Positions 44,336-53,463 are shown, counted from the stretch's first letter. The stretch is DNA of 60,899 nucleotides from Methanoculleus sp. UBA303 (GCA_002501655.1 DANY01000035.1:1-60899), one strand, 5' to 3'. Program-made: numbers and translations. The notes: generated by a model from the sequence alone, not told the origin.

Positions 44336-45051
44336 TCTTTGCCGTCGTCGTCGTGGCCCTTGCGGTGCTGACGAGCGATGCCATGATGCTTGCGGCCCTT
44401 GTCGGGGCGGTTGTAGCCGTAGCGGTAGCGGGGGGGCTCGCCCGCGACCTCCTCCGCCAGGTGCCCCTGCTCCTCTCGCTCGCGGCAAGCCTGCTTGCCC
44501 TTACCATACTCACCATCCGGAGCGGGAATATCCTCGGCTACCTGGTCCCTCCGTCGATCCCGGTCATCGGGGGGGCCTTCCCTATCACGGTGGGGGCGAT
44601 CGACCTTGCGCTCGCGATGTCGCTCCGGTTTGCGGCGATGCTCTTTGCCTTCCAGCTTCTGGTCATATCCACCCAGCCGCGCGACCTCGTTCATGTCATG
44701 GACCGCCTCAGGATGCCCGTCGATTACACGCTCATCTTCCTGATTGCGCTCCGGTTCATACCGAGCCTGCAACTCGAGGGGAAGCGGATCCACGAGGCGC
44801 AGCTTGCCCGTGCCTACAACCCCGGAAGGGGCCCTGTCGGTAGGGTCCGGGGGCTCTTCCCCATCATCATCCCCCTGGTCTCAAACTCCCTCGGGAAAGC
44901 CACGGTCCTCGGGCTGACCATCGACCTCCGCGGGTACCGCTCCGGTATGCGGACGCCCATGCGCGACCTCGCCCCGGGAAGGGCCGACGTCGCCGGGATC
45001 TGCTGTATGGGGCTTCTCGTCGCAGGGTATTTGGTAATGCTGGTCGTATAG
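44266..45051 (+). CDS. ecfT: ECF transporter transmembrane component EcfT
   Basis: 261 residues with about five membrane helices and the long cytosolic coupling helices. The motifs ARAYNPGRGP and GLTIDLRGYR correspond to the conserved A-R-x/G pair that docks into the two ATPase grooves. RESAFHRLHPLTKLIFAVVV opens the family. With the preceding S component and fused ATPase it completes one dedicated (group I-like) ECF importer. The 70-base overlap with the ATPase gene is long for an operon. Confidence 0.9.
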   Translation: MPEIMQYVTRESAFHRLHPLTKLIFAVVVVALAVLTSDAMMLAALVGAVVAVAVAGGLARDLLRQVPLLLSLAASLLALTILTIRSGNILGYLVPPSIPVIGGAFPITVGAIDLALAMSLRFAAMLFAFQLLVISTQPRDLVHVMDRLRMPVDYTLIFLIALRFIPSLQLEGKRIHEAQLARAYNPGRGPVGRVRGLFPIIIPLVSNSLGKATVLGLTIDLRGYRSGMRTPMRDLAPGRADVAGICCMGLLVAGYLVMLVV

Positions 45052-45058
45052 TCTGGCT

Positions 45059-45481
45059 ATGCGCGACGGTGCATCTTCCCCTTCCTCCCCCTCCCTTCCG
45101 ACGTCGTTCGAGTTCTATATCGGCGGGAGCGTGGGGCCGTCTCTCTACGTCAGGCTCGTGGATGACGGCCGGCTCCTCTACGAATGGGCGAGTGCCGGCG
45201 GCTACTCCGGGGTGGTGATGGAGGCGTCGCCTACAGGGGAGGAGTGGGCGCAGTTCCGGGAGACCGCCGGCCGGCTCGGCGTGTGGGAGTGGGAGCCGGA
45301 GTACGTCTCCGCCTACTCATGCTGCGATGTCACCTACTGGCACCTGCGGCTGGAGATGGACGGGCACAGAATCGTCGTGCGAGGCGCAAACGCCTATCCG
45401 GGCTCTCCGGGGTTGGAGGTGTCAAAGCAGTTCCGTGAGTTTCGCGCGGCGGTGGAACGACTGATCGGGCGGGGTCCGTGA
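45059..45481 (+). CDS. Hypothetical protein, 140 residues
   Basis: I do not recognise this protein. It has a Ser/Pro-rich start, then alternating hydrophobic residues suggesting a small beta-rich fold (FEFYIGGSVGPSLYVRLVDD, YWHLRLEMDGHRIVVRGANA), and two adjacent Cys (SAYSCCDVTYW). No signal peptide or membrane segment. It follows ecfT by seven bases and ends five bases from the convergent TIM-barrel gene. Similar small proteins of unknown function occur in bacteria and archaea; a cytoplasmic role is likely. Confidence 0.6.
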   Translation: MRDGASSPSSPSLPTSFEFYIGGSVGPSLYVRLVDDGRLLYEWASAGGYSGVVMEASPTGEEWAQFRETAGRLGVWEWEPEYVSAYSCCDVTYWHLRLEMDGHRIVVRGANAYPGSPGLEVSKQFREFRAAVERLIGRGP

Positions 45482-45485
45482 GCGT

Positions 45486-46226
45486 TCAGCGACGGAGCGA
45501 TCCCAGGTGCTCAAGACTCCTCTCGTACTGCTGAAACGAGACCGGTTCGACGACCTTCGTGACACCCCCCGGGAGAGCCGCCATTACCCGCCCGAAGTCG
45601 ATGCTTCCTTCCCCGCATGCCAGGTGGTCGTCCATCCGGCCGCAGTTGTCGTGCAGGTGAGCGTGGATCGCTCCTCCCTCTTCCAGGAACGGGCCCAGGT
45701 TGCCGTTGACATGGGCGTGCCCCACATCGAGGGCGAACCCGAGACCGCTGTCGGCAAGGCGGTCGAGGAACCCGGGCTCCCTGAAGAAACAGATCTCCCA
45801 TGCTCCCATGTTCTCGAGGGCGATCCGGACGTTTATGTCCTGCTGGGCGAGAGCGAGATCGTTGAGCGAACGGTCGAGGGCCCGCTCGGCGGCGCTCCGC
45901 ACCTCCTCCCCCCAGACGTGTCCCGGGTGAACGACCAGCCGCTGTGCGCCGATACGGTCGCAGATCTCCGCGAGGTCGCTGACGACCCTGACGGCCGCCC
46001 TCCGCAGGTGCTCGTTATCGGCTGCAATGTTGATATCAGCGACCGGGGCGTGGACCGTATACCGGAGGTCGAACGAGTGGCAGGTCTCTTCTTCCCGGAA
46101 GAGGGAGTGAGGGCCGTCGGAGAGGATCTCCGCGAGGCTCGTATGCCGGGCTATGAGGGCGAGCGCTTCTTCGAGCGTCCGGTCCATCAGGCAGCAGGTG
46201 GAGCAGCCGATACACGTATCCGGCAT
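45486..46226 (-). CDS. Sugar phosphate isomerase/epimerase-like TIM barrel
   Basis: 246 residues from ATG 46226. The AP-endonuclease-2/xylose-isomerase-like barrel is shown by YTVHAPVADINIAADNEHLR, RLVVHPGHVWGE, IALENMGAWE, GFALDVGHAHVNG, IHAHLHDNCGRMDDHL and the final Glu-containing VVEPVS. The His, Glu and Asp residues in these strands are standard metal ligands. A Cys-rich start (CIGCSTCC) is unusual and may bind a metal. Last gene of the operon beginning at 53044, ten bases after the propeller gene. Members isomerise or epimerise sugars or cleave DNA; substrate unknown. It is cytoplasmic, unlike its operon partners. Confidence 0.75.
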   Translation of the reverse strand: MPDTCIGCSTCCLMDRTLEEALALIARHTSLAEILSDGPHSLFREEETCHSFDLRYTVHAPVADINIAADNEHLRRAAVRVVSDLAEICDRIGAQRLVVHPGHVWGEEVRSAAERALDRSLNDLALAQQDINVRIALENMGAWEICFFREPGFLDRLADSGLGFALDVGHAHVNGNLGPFLEEGGAIHAHLHDNCGRMDDHLACGEGSIDFGRVMAALPGGVTKVVEPVSFQQYERSLEHLGSLRR

Positions 46227-46236
46227 GGGATCCTGG

Positions 46237-47331
46237 TCACCGCTCCTCTCTCTTCCACCATGCCAGTGCAGCAAGCCACGCGCCGATAGCAACCGGCGCG
46301 GCCGCGGAGAGTGCCGCCCTCTGCTCCGAGGAGGTCTCCTCCGGGGAGGGGGATGGTTCGGCGGCGACGACGGCATCCGGGGATGATGTACCGGCAGGGC
46401 TGGTTTCTGGCTGCAGCCTGAATACCGATACTGTCCCGTCGAGCGCACCGGCGATGATATGGGTTGTGCCGGGGGAGGCGGAGACGCACCTGGTCTCTTC
46501 CCCGGTAACACACCTCCACACGACCTCTCCGTCCCGGTTGAACACGGAGATGCCGCCGTCCGCCAGCACAAGAGTCGACCCGTCTCCGGAGAGTGAGACG
46601 TCCGTAACCCGTTCGTCCGCTGGAGACTTCCAGAGCAGCCGTCCATGCCGGTTAAGGAGGAATACGGCCCGCTGGGGCGATGCTGCGGCTACCGTCGAGC
46701 CGTCATGGGATATGGCCGCCCGGACGCCGTTGCTGCCCGTCCTGTAGTTCCAGAGAAGCCGGCCGTCTCTGCTGAAGAAGTAGATTTTTCCTGAATCGCC
46801 GCCGGCGACGATGCTCGATCCCTCCCCGTCGATCGATACGCTTCCAAGCGGGTCTCCCATCTCAGAGGACCAGGAGGTGTTGGCGGTCGTTTGTTCGTCG
46901 TCGGAGGAGAAGGCAAGGAGGCCGGTACCGGTCCCTGCATAGACCATACGCCCGTCTGCAGCGATGGAAATACCCAGTACCCTGGACGTGGGCGTATGGC
47001 GCCGGAGCACCTCGCCGTTCCGGCCGAAGAGCAGGAGCTGGTTCCCTCCGGCCGCGATATGTTCTCCGTCAGAGGATATGGCCACGCTCCTGCCGCAGGA
47101 TACCGGGTAACTCCAGAGCGCCGTCCCGTTCTCGTCAAAGAGGTATACCCTCTCTCCCGTGATCGCGGCACCGGAGAGGCCGTCCTCTGAGAGTGCAACC
47201 GCTAAAACCCGGTCTCCGGTGCCGGACCGCCAGACCTCTTCGCCGGCGAGCGTCTGCCCCTGGACGGGGCACGCAAGGCCGCTCGCGAGGATGGCCGCAA
47301 GAAAGAGTGGTAAGAGTGGGTTCTGCCGCAT
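46237..47331 (-). CDS. Membrane-anchored seven-repeat beta-propeller protein
   Basis: 364 residues. Signal peptide 1-25 (RQNPLLPLFLAAILASGLAC), then seven repeats of about 40 residues, each like DGRLLWNYRTG preceded by a SGDGSTLV-type strand, predicting a seven-bladed propeller (about 30-310). A Thr/Ser/Pro linker, one transmembrane helix (about 342-360) and WKREER anchor the C-terminus, placing the propeller outside. It lies between the toroid-BtuF gene (17 bases) and the TIM-barrel gene (10 bases). The ligand is unknown. Bacteroides surface protein BtuG is also a seven-bladed propeller that binds B12, so a corrinoid role is attractive but unproven. Confidence 0.75.
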   Translation of the reverse strand: MRQNPLLPLFLAAILASGLACPVQGQTLAGEEVWRSGTGDRVLAVALSEDGLSGAAITGERVYLFDENGTALWSYPVSCGRSVAISSDGEHIAAGGNQLLLFGRNGEVLRRHTPTSRVLGISIAADGRMVYAGTGTGLLAFSSDDEQTTANTSWSSEMGDPLGSVSIDGEGSSIVAGGDSGKIYFFSRDGRLLWNYRTGSNGVRAAISHDGSTVAAASPQRAVFLLNRHGRLLWKSPADERVTDVSLSGDGSTLVLADGGISVFNRDGEVVWRCVTGEETRCVSASPGTTHIIAGALDGTVSVFRLQPETSPAGTSSPDAVVAAEPSPSPEETSSEQRAALSAAAPVAIGAWLAALAWWKREER

Positions 47332-47348
47332 TCTGCACCCCTCCGGTC

Positions 47349-49319
47349 CTACCTCTTCACCCTGAGCAGGAAGACAGCGAAGAACGCACAGGCGAGCGGA
47401 ATCACGCCGAACCCCGGTGAGCGGGCTGCTGGGGTCGTTTTTTGGGCGCTCGCTCCGAAGAGGTCCGGGTGGAGGGTGGTCGCCACCTCCTCCAGCGCAT
47501 CCACGATCCGCGGGCTTCCCCGGCTGATGATGTCGGCGTCGACGACGTAGACATGGCCGTCCTGGACCGCCTTGAGCCGTTGCATCCGGGGCTCGTTCAT
47601 GAAGTAGGTATGGATGATATCATACCCTCCCTCGCCCATGCCGGTGCCCGAACTGACGAGGATGTACTCCGGGTCTGAGGTGAGGAACTCTTCAAGGCCG
47701 ATGATACTCCATCCCTCAACCGAACCGAACGCGTTGGTCCCCCCGGCCATTCTGATCACCTCGTCCTGGAACGTTCCCCCGCCGCTGACCCAGATCGGGT
47801 CGTACCAGATGACATGGGCGACCGACGGCTTTTCAGTCAGGCCCTCTGTCTTTTTGGTCACTGCCTGGATGCGGGCCCGGAGGTCCTTCACGCACGCCGA
47901 CGCCTCCTCCTCCTGCCCGGTGGCCGCCCCGACAAGTTCGATGTTCTGCAGGACATCGCTGATCGTCTCCGGGTTGAGGGAGACGACAGTCATCCCGAGG
48001 GTTCTCAGGCGGTTGACCACGTCTTCGGTGTTGCCGAGCGCGGCAAAGACCAGATCGGGGTTGGCCGCGATCACCCTCTCGATACTGATGGTACTGAATC
48101 CGCCGACCTTCGGTTTATCGGCGGCCGTCGGCGGGTAGTTGCAGTAGTCGGTAATACCGACGACCCGGTCCCAAAGACCAAGGGAATACAGGATCTCGGT
48201 GTTCGAGGGCGCGAGCGAGACGATCCTCTGCGGTACTCCACGGATGGTGACGGTCTCCCCGAAGTCGTCGGTCACCGTGATGGTTCTCCCCCCGGCGTCC
48301 GTTGCTGCCTGAGCGGGTATCCAGGCCGGGGTTGCGGTCGGGGCGACGGTCGTGACGCCCGATGTGGGTGTGGTGGGTGGCGACTGTATGGTCTCTGAAG
48401 GGGTTACCGGGTAGGGTTTTCCGAGGAGTGCAGGGATTGCACTTGCCGTCATCCCGCAGGGGTTGTCGGTCACGTAGGCGGTGTGGCGGAACGAACCGTC
48501 GGGATTCTGCAGGTCGGCAAGATGATCGACCACACTCGTCTCACCTGCTCTCCACTCCGCAGGGTTGCCTCCCGCGGCAACGATACCCTGGATGACCCAG
48601 GCATCCGATGCGGAGTTTGAAGCACTTGTTCCCCCGTAATGGAAACCGCCGTCCTCGAGTTGCTCTCCTTTGAGGTACGCAAGCGCGCCCTGCACCACGG
48701 CTGCATCGCGGGAGACGCCTGCCGCCGCGAGTGCCTCAAGTGCGGCGCCCGTGTCGTCCGGGTCGCTCTCGGCACCCGGCGTCCAGGGGAAGCCCCCGTC
48801 GGTGTTCTGCTGCGATGCCAGCCATGCGGCCGGTACATCGGTTTCTTCGCCGGCCGAAGCGAGAGCAATGACCGTCCAGATCGTCGTGAAGACATGGTCT
48901 CCTGCCTGACCGGTGGGTTTCACCCGGGATTTCAGTTCTGCGACGTAGTCGGTCCCGCAGAAGGCACGGGGGTCTTCTCCGACCGCGACCAGCGTCAGGA
49001 TGGTGCGGGCGATATCAACAGTTCCTCCTTTTGCCATGATATCGTCGTTCATCGACCGGAGGTAGTCGATGGTCGAGTTGCCGTCCTTCACCCATCCCCG
49101 CGGGTCTTCGCCTGCAGCGACGGCCGCCATGATCGCCCATGACGATGTGCCGGGGCTGCTCTCGCGCCCGGATTCCCCGAAACCGCCGTCACTCTTCTGG
49201 CAGTCGCGGAGATAGTCCAGGGAGGTCCGGATGGCCGGGTCGCCCCCGTCCAGAGGGTAGGCACCGCAGGAGGCGACGCAGAGCAGGAGGATGAGCAGGA
49301 TGCTGATACCGTGTTTCAT
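47349..49319 (-). CDS. Alpha/alpha-toroid fused to BtuF-type corrinoid/siderophore-binding protein
   Basis: 656 residues. Signal peptide 1-20 (VASC at 15-18 could be a lipobox). Residues 25-300 carry prenyltransferase/squalene-cyclase-type toroid repeats: QKSDGGFG (41-48), QNTDGGFPW (171-179), QLEDGGFHYGG (220-230), QNPDGSF (271-277). A Thr/Pro linker (303-340) joins a class III periplasmic-binding domain (345-620) with the BtuF-like blocks RIVSLAPSNTEILYSLG, CNYP and PKVGGFSTISIERVIAANPD. A C-terminal transmembrane helix (636-652) tethers it. No cyclase DxDD motif is seen, so the toroid is probably a binding domain, as in transcobalamin/intrinsic factor. Start overlaps the DUF4430 gene by four bases. 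Likely receptor for the BtuCD transporter at 57260-59451. Confidence 0.82.
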   Translation of the reverse strand: MKHGISILLILLLCVASCGAYPLDGGDPAIRTSLDYLRDCQKSDGGFGESGRESSPGTSSWAIMAAVAAGEDPRGWVKDGNSTIDYLRSMNDDIMAKGGTVDIARTILTLVAVGEDPRAFCGTDYVAELKSRVKPTGQAGDHVFTTIWTVIALASAGEETDVPAAWLASQQNTDGGFPWTPGAESDPDDTGAALEALAAAGVSRDAAVVQGALAYLKGEQLEDGGFHYGGTSASNSASDAWVIQGIVAAGGNPAEWRAGETSVVDHLADLQNPDGSFRHTAYVTDNPCGMTASAIPALLGKPYPVTPSETIQSPPTTPTSGVTTVAPTATPAWIPAQAATDAGGRTITVTDDFGETVTIRGVPQRIVSLAPSNTEILYSLGLWDRVVGITDYCNYPPTAADKPKVGGFSTISIERVIAANPDLVFAALGNTEDVVNRLRTLGMTVVSLNPETISDVLQNIELVGAATGQEEEASACVKDLRARIQAVTKKTEGLTEKPSVAHVIWYDPIWVSGGGTFQDEVIRMAGGTNAFGSVEGWSIIGLEEFLTSDPEYILVSSGTGMGEGGYDIIHTYFMNEPRMQRLKAVQDGHVYVVDADIISRGSPRIVDALEEVATTLHPDLFGASAQKTTPAARSPGFGVIPLACAFFAVFLLRVKR

Positions 49320-52300
49320 GTTCGTCTTCTCCGCTCGATGACAAGGTATACCGCCCCGATGAGCAGGACCGCGCCCACGAGAGCGATGATAGGCGGTGAT
49401 GAGAGAGACGGCGATGAGCCTGCAGGCGCTCCTGGTGTAGCAGGGGTATCGGGGACGGCAGCGGTAACGGCGGTAATGGCTCCGTCCTGTGCTGCGGGCG
49501 CCGCCGTGACCGCCAGCAGGCCGAAGACCGAGAGGCCGCCGGGTGAGGCCGCCTCGACGATCAGGTTCCCGCTCTCATCGTTTCCGGCAATCCGGGTATC
49601 GAGGAATTCGTATGTGCCGTCCTCTGCAGACCGTGCGATCCTGAGAGCACCCACGTCGCCGTGCTCTTCCACCCACCCGGGGCTTATGGTCATCCGGATC
49701 ACCGCCCCGGCGATATCCTCGCCGTTCTCCAGGTTGGTCCGCGTGACGGTCATGGTGTAGGCAAGAGCAGTTATCGCTTCACTCTTCTCTGCGGCAGCAA
49801 GGGAGAAAGCGTTTGCCGTTCTTCCATCCGGGGTGGCGTTGAATGCAATATCGAGCCGGCCGTCGGCTGCCGGGATACCGGTGAGGTTCAAGTCCAGCGA
49901 CGCGGCGACGGTCCCCAGACCCTCGATCTCAGCGGAGACCTGGTTGATCGCCGCGATGACGTGTTCGATGAGGCCTCTCGCCACGCCGTCTTTCTCGTCG
50001 ATGTTCCTCGCGGCGATGGTCAGCACGAGGCCGCTTCGGTTGATCGTGAGGGTGTTTCCTGATACGATGACTCCATCCCCGGTGGTGTTGATCGAGAAGG
50101 CCTGGCCCCACTCCCCGAGCTCGACGGCGGCTCCGGCCGGCAGCCCGAAGAGGAACGACGCAGGTCCCGGCTCTCTGCCGCCCTGTTGCCCGCCGCCGGC
50201 GGGGGAGAGCGATGAACCGGGATCCCCGCCGCCTGAAGAGCCGGAGTCGCTGGATGCTCCCGGGATCACGACCCTGATGGAGACGACGTCCGGCGAGGTC
50301 GCCGGGGTCGAGGTCATCCCCTCGCTCCAGAAGAAGACGACTTTATCCTCGTCTTTGACCGTGTACGCATTGGAACCGACGCCGGGACTTTCGCCGTTTA
50401 CCTGGTACATCCAGCCCTTTGCCCCTTCGTTTGTTCTTCCCTTGACGGAGTTGATGAAGAGCGACCCGTAATCCTGGTAATAGGAGTCGTCGATGGTGTA
50501 CCCAACTCCGGCTGCATCCAGCGCCCCGAGTGCTGTCTGCCGGTTGAGCGTGTAGGATTTTTTGCTGTTGTCCGCAGTGATGGTGAACGTCCCGGGCTTC
50601 AGGGTGACGGTGATCCAGGGGGACGGCGAATCGCCGCCGCCGTCTCCTCCGCCCCCTGATGTCGGGATGGAGACGGTGATGGTGATTACCGCACGGGCGG
50701 CTCCGGGGGTCGATCCCCAGGCGCCGTACCAGTAGGTGACGACGTCGCCGTCCTTGAGGCGGTAATCGACGGCCCCGATATCGGCGGTCTCACCGTTGAC
50801 CGAATAGAACCAGGAGTCCCAGGAGGTCGCGTTGTAGTCGATACCACCGATGGAATAGGGGAACGGGCCCCAGGCGGTCTCCTGGATGGTGTAGTTGAAA
50901 CCGCCGCTGTGAGCGGCGGTATCCAGCGCCCCGAGGGCTGAAGTCCGGTTGATCGTGTAGGCGACGCTCTCGTTGTTGAACGGGGTGACTGTGAAGGTCT
51001 GGCCGTCCGTCAGGCTGACCGCTCCTTCCCATGTGAGGTCGCGGACGGTGATATCGATGATGATGGTAGAGGTCGCCTGGTCGATAAGCGGCGCCCAGGT
51101 GACGGCGTCTGTCGGGCAGTAGTAGAAGGCGAGCCGATCGCCGTTGGTAAGGGAGTTCGCTCCGAGCCCGGCCGGGGCTGCCGCGCCGTTGATGAAGATC
51201 GACCATGATCGCGCGTTCTCCTGCGTCCAGTCATCGTTTGCGATGCCGGCGATCTCTTCGAGCAGGAATGATCCGTAGGAGGCGTACCAGGTATCGGAGG
51301 CGTTGAAGGTGAAACCTCCGGCCTCTGCCGCCAGAGCGAGCGCCCCGATGTCGGTGGTGCGGTTGACCGTGTAGGAGGCGGAGGCGTTGTTTGAGGGAGT
51401 GAACTGGAAGGTCTCTCCTTCAGTCAGGGCCACGGTCCCGTTCCACAGGCCGGGCACCGGGGCGGGTGGCGCCAGGATGGAGACGGTGATGTTGACCACC
51501 GCACCGGCGGTTTCCGGCGATGAACCCCGTGCCCCATACCAGCAGGTGACGGTGTCCCCGTCCTCGAGGCTGCAGTCTGCGACCCCGACTTCGGCAGACT
51601 TACCGTTGACCGAATAGAGCCATAAATCTTCGGAGGTCTCGTTGTAGGCGATACCGCCGATGGAGTAGAGGAACGGACCCCAGGCGATCTCCTGGACGGT
51701 GTAGTTGAACTCTCCTTTTGCTGCGGCGGCGTCGAGCGCCCCGAGCGCCGAGGTCCGGTTGACGGTGTAGGCGACGCTCTCGTTGTTGAACGGGGTGACC
51801 GTGAAGGTCTCTCCTTCTGTAAGCCTCACCGTTCCGTTCCATCCGGCAAATGCGGGTTCCGGCGCCCCTCCTTCCCCGAAGGCATAGAAGCGGTTGTTCT
51901 CGGCGCCGATGTAGAGGACGCCGTCCGATACCGCAGGCGAGGAGGCATAAAACGCTGCAAACGTGCCGTCACCCGGGGTTTCGAGGGTGTATGACCAGAC
52001 CTCTTCGCCGGTTTCGGCGTTCACCGCATAGAGTCTTCCGACCTCCTCGTTGGTCGCAGCGTAGACGAGGTTACCGGCAACGACGGGTGCAACGTTTACC
52101 TCTTTTGCCGGGAAATGCCATTTCTCCTCGCCGGTCGACGCGTTAAGGCAGTGGAGGCCACTATAGGCCCCTGCATAGATATACCCGTTCGCAAGGGCGG
52201 GGGTCGCCGCCGTCCCGGTCACGGAACTGTTCCAGCGTTCCGTGCCTGTGGTGCCGTCGAGGGCGTAGCATCGCGAGTTGGTGGTGAAATAGACGGTCCC

Positions 52301-53044
52301 GTCCCCGCCGATGACCGGCGAAGACTTCACCGACCCGTCCTGATTGAAGGTCCAGACGGCGCTCTGCGTTACAGGATCGATGCAGACGATCCGGCTCCTG
52401 TTTCCTGCGCAGTAAATCTTTCCGTCGTAGCCTGCGGGAGAGGTGAAGGAGAGCACACCGTTACCTGTTTCAAAGGCCCATACCCGGGTACCATCGGTGT
52501 TGAAGGCGTGCAGCACGCCGTCTAAAGCCGAGAGGGCGTAGATCGTCCCTTCGTAGACGAGGGGCGAGGACGAGAGCCCGAAATAGCCGGTGGCATCGAT
52601 CCGGTCGCTCGCCCAGAGTGTCTCCCCCGTCGCTTCATCGATGCAGTAGAGCCGCCCATCGGTACCGCCGAGGTAGATCCTCCCGTCGGCGACGGCGACA
52701 CCCGAGACCGAACCGATGCCGTCGCCGCCGAGTTCGTTCGTCCAGAGTTCCGCCCCCGTGGCGGCGTCATAGCAGACTAGCCCCATCGGGTTGGTTTCAG
52801 CGAAGTCCATATCCGGCCAGGTCGGGATGAAGACCTTTCCGTTATGCACTGCCGGCGAACCTTCGGCAAATTCGGCGGTCTCTGCCACCCAGAGGGTGGC
52901 GTTCGTCTGCGGCCCCTCTTCGGGAACGTAGCCGGTCCGCTGCTCGTCGTGGTGAAACATTGGGTACGATGCGCTAGCCACTCCAACGAGCAGGATGGAG
53001 AGCATGATATGTCCAACAAAGAGTGATAACTGTCTCGATACCAT
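49316..53044 (-). CDS. PQQ-type propeller with four DUF4430 (transcobalamin-like) domains
   Basis: 1242 residues, surface-anchored. Signal peptide 1-26 (an internal ATG at 53005 would give a shorter one). Residues 45-390 contain eight PQQ-type repeats such as GRLYCIDEATGETLW. Then four DUF4430 domains: 402-522, 533-668, 672-792 and 810-928, each with an NRTSALGAL-type helix and a G-x-LWLYSVNG strand. Domains 1 and 3 are nearly identical. A Gly-rich linker, a PGF-pre-PGF-like region (about 975-1180), a transmembrane helix (1218-1236) and RRRRT follow. DUF4430 forms the C-terminal cobalamin-capping domain of animal B12 carriers. First gene of a four-gene operon. TATA-like TTAAATAAA lies just upstream (complement of 53058-53066). 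Confidence 0.85.
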   Translation of the reverse strand: MVSRQLSLFVGHIMLSILLVGVASASYPMFHHDEQRTGYVPEEGPQTNATLWVAETAEFAEGSPAVHNGKVFIPTWPDMDFAETNPMGLVCYDAATGAELWTNELGGDGIGSVSGVAVADGRIYLGGTDGRLYCIDEATGETLWASDRIDATGYFGLSSSPLVYEGTIYALSALDGVLHAFNTDGTRVWAFETGNGVLSFTSPAGYDGKIYCAGNRSRIVCIDPVTQSAVWTFNQDGSVKSSPVIGGDGTVYFTTNSRCYALDGTTGTERWNSSVTGTAATPALANGYIYAGAYSGLHCLNASTGEEKWHFPAKEVNVAPVVAGNLVYAATNEEVGRLYAVNAETGEEVWSYTLETPGDGTFAAFYASSPAVSDGVLYIGAENNRFYAFGEGGAPEPAFAGWNGTVRLTEGETFTVTPFNNESVAYTVNRTSALGALDAAAAKGEFNYTVQEIAWGPFLYSIGGIAYNETSEDLWLYSVNGKSAEVGVADCSLEDGDTVTCWYGARGSSPETAGAVVNITVSILAPPAPVPGLWNGTVALTEGETFQFTPSNNASASYTVNRTTDIGALALAAEAGGFTFNASDTWYASYGSFLLEEIAGIANDDWTQENARSWSIFINGAAAPAGLGANSLTNGDRLAFYYCPTDAVTWAPLIDQATSTIIIDITVRDLTWEGAVSLTDGQTFTVTPFNNESVAYTINRTSALGALDTAAHSGGFNYTIQETAWGPFPYSIGGIDYNATSWDSWFYSVNGETADIGAVDYRLKDGDVVTYWYGAWGSTPGAARAVITITVSIPTSGGGGDGGGDSPSPWITVTLKPGTFTITADNSKKSYTLNRQTALGALDAAGVGYTIDDSYYQDYGSLFINSVKGRTNEGAKGWMYQVNGESPGVGSNAYTVKDEDKVVFFWSEGMTSTPATSPDVVSIRVVIPGASSDSGSSGGGDPGSSLSPAGGGQQGGREPGPASFLFGLPAGAAVELGEWGQAFSINTTGDGVIVSGNTLTINRSGLVLTIAARNIDEKDGVARGLIEHVIAAINQVSAEIEGLGTVAASLDLNLTGIPAADGRLDIAFNATPDGRTANAFSLAAAEKSEAITALAYTMTVTRTNLENGEDIAGAVIRMTISPGWVEEHGDVGALRIARSAEDGTYEFLDTRIAGNDESGNLIVEAASPGGLSVFGLLAVTAAPAAQDGAITAVTAAVPDTPATPGAPAGSSPSLSSPPIIALVGAVLLIGAVYLVIERRRRT

Positions 53045-53463
53045 ATGTACAAGTACACTTTATTTAAGGTAATAAAACTTTACAAAATGTTTTTTATGTA
53101 ACTAAAGTTATTTTGATCTTTGGGCGGGATGTACCGACACGAAAGTGCTCTCCTGCTCCGGTTATTCCAGGTCTGGCCGGGCTGCAGCGGGAAGCGCCAG
53201 GATATGAGATCGCCGATTCCGTTGACCCGGGCGGCGCCGCGCGCATCCCCGCCGGTAACGAGGGTTGTCTTTGCTGTTGTCGGCAGTAACCCGGGTGCTT
53301 TCGCGGACCTCCTGCCACGGCGCAGGTGTGACTGGATGAAAACCGGCAGTGCCGGCTCCGTGGGTCCAATCGGGCGCCCCCGGGGGAGCAAGGAGACCTT
53401 CGTAGCAACCGGATGAACGTCCGGCGGGGCGACTGAAGAGGGGTTCGTTCAAAAATCAGGAGG
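53045..53463. other. Intergenic region with promoter of the DUF4430 operon
   Basis: 419 bases. The part next to 53044 is AT-rich with the TATA-like element at 53058-53066 on the minus strand. The remaining GC-rich 330 bases show no gene with family features in any frame and no stable hairpin near the stop of the following PKD gene. Confidence 0.5.
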
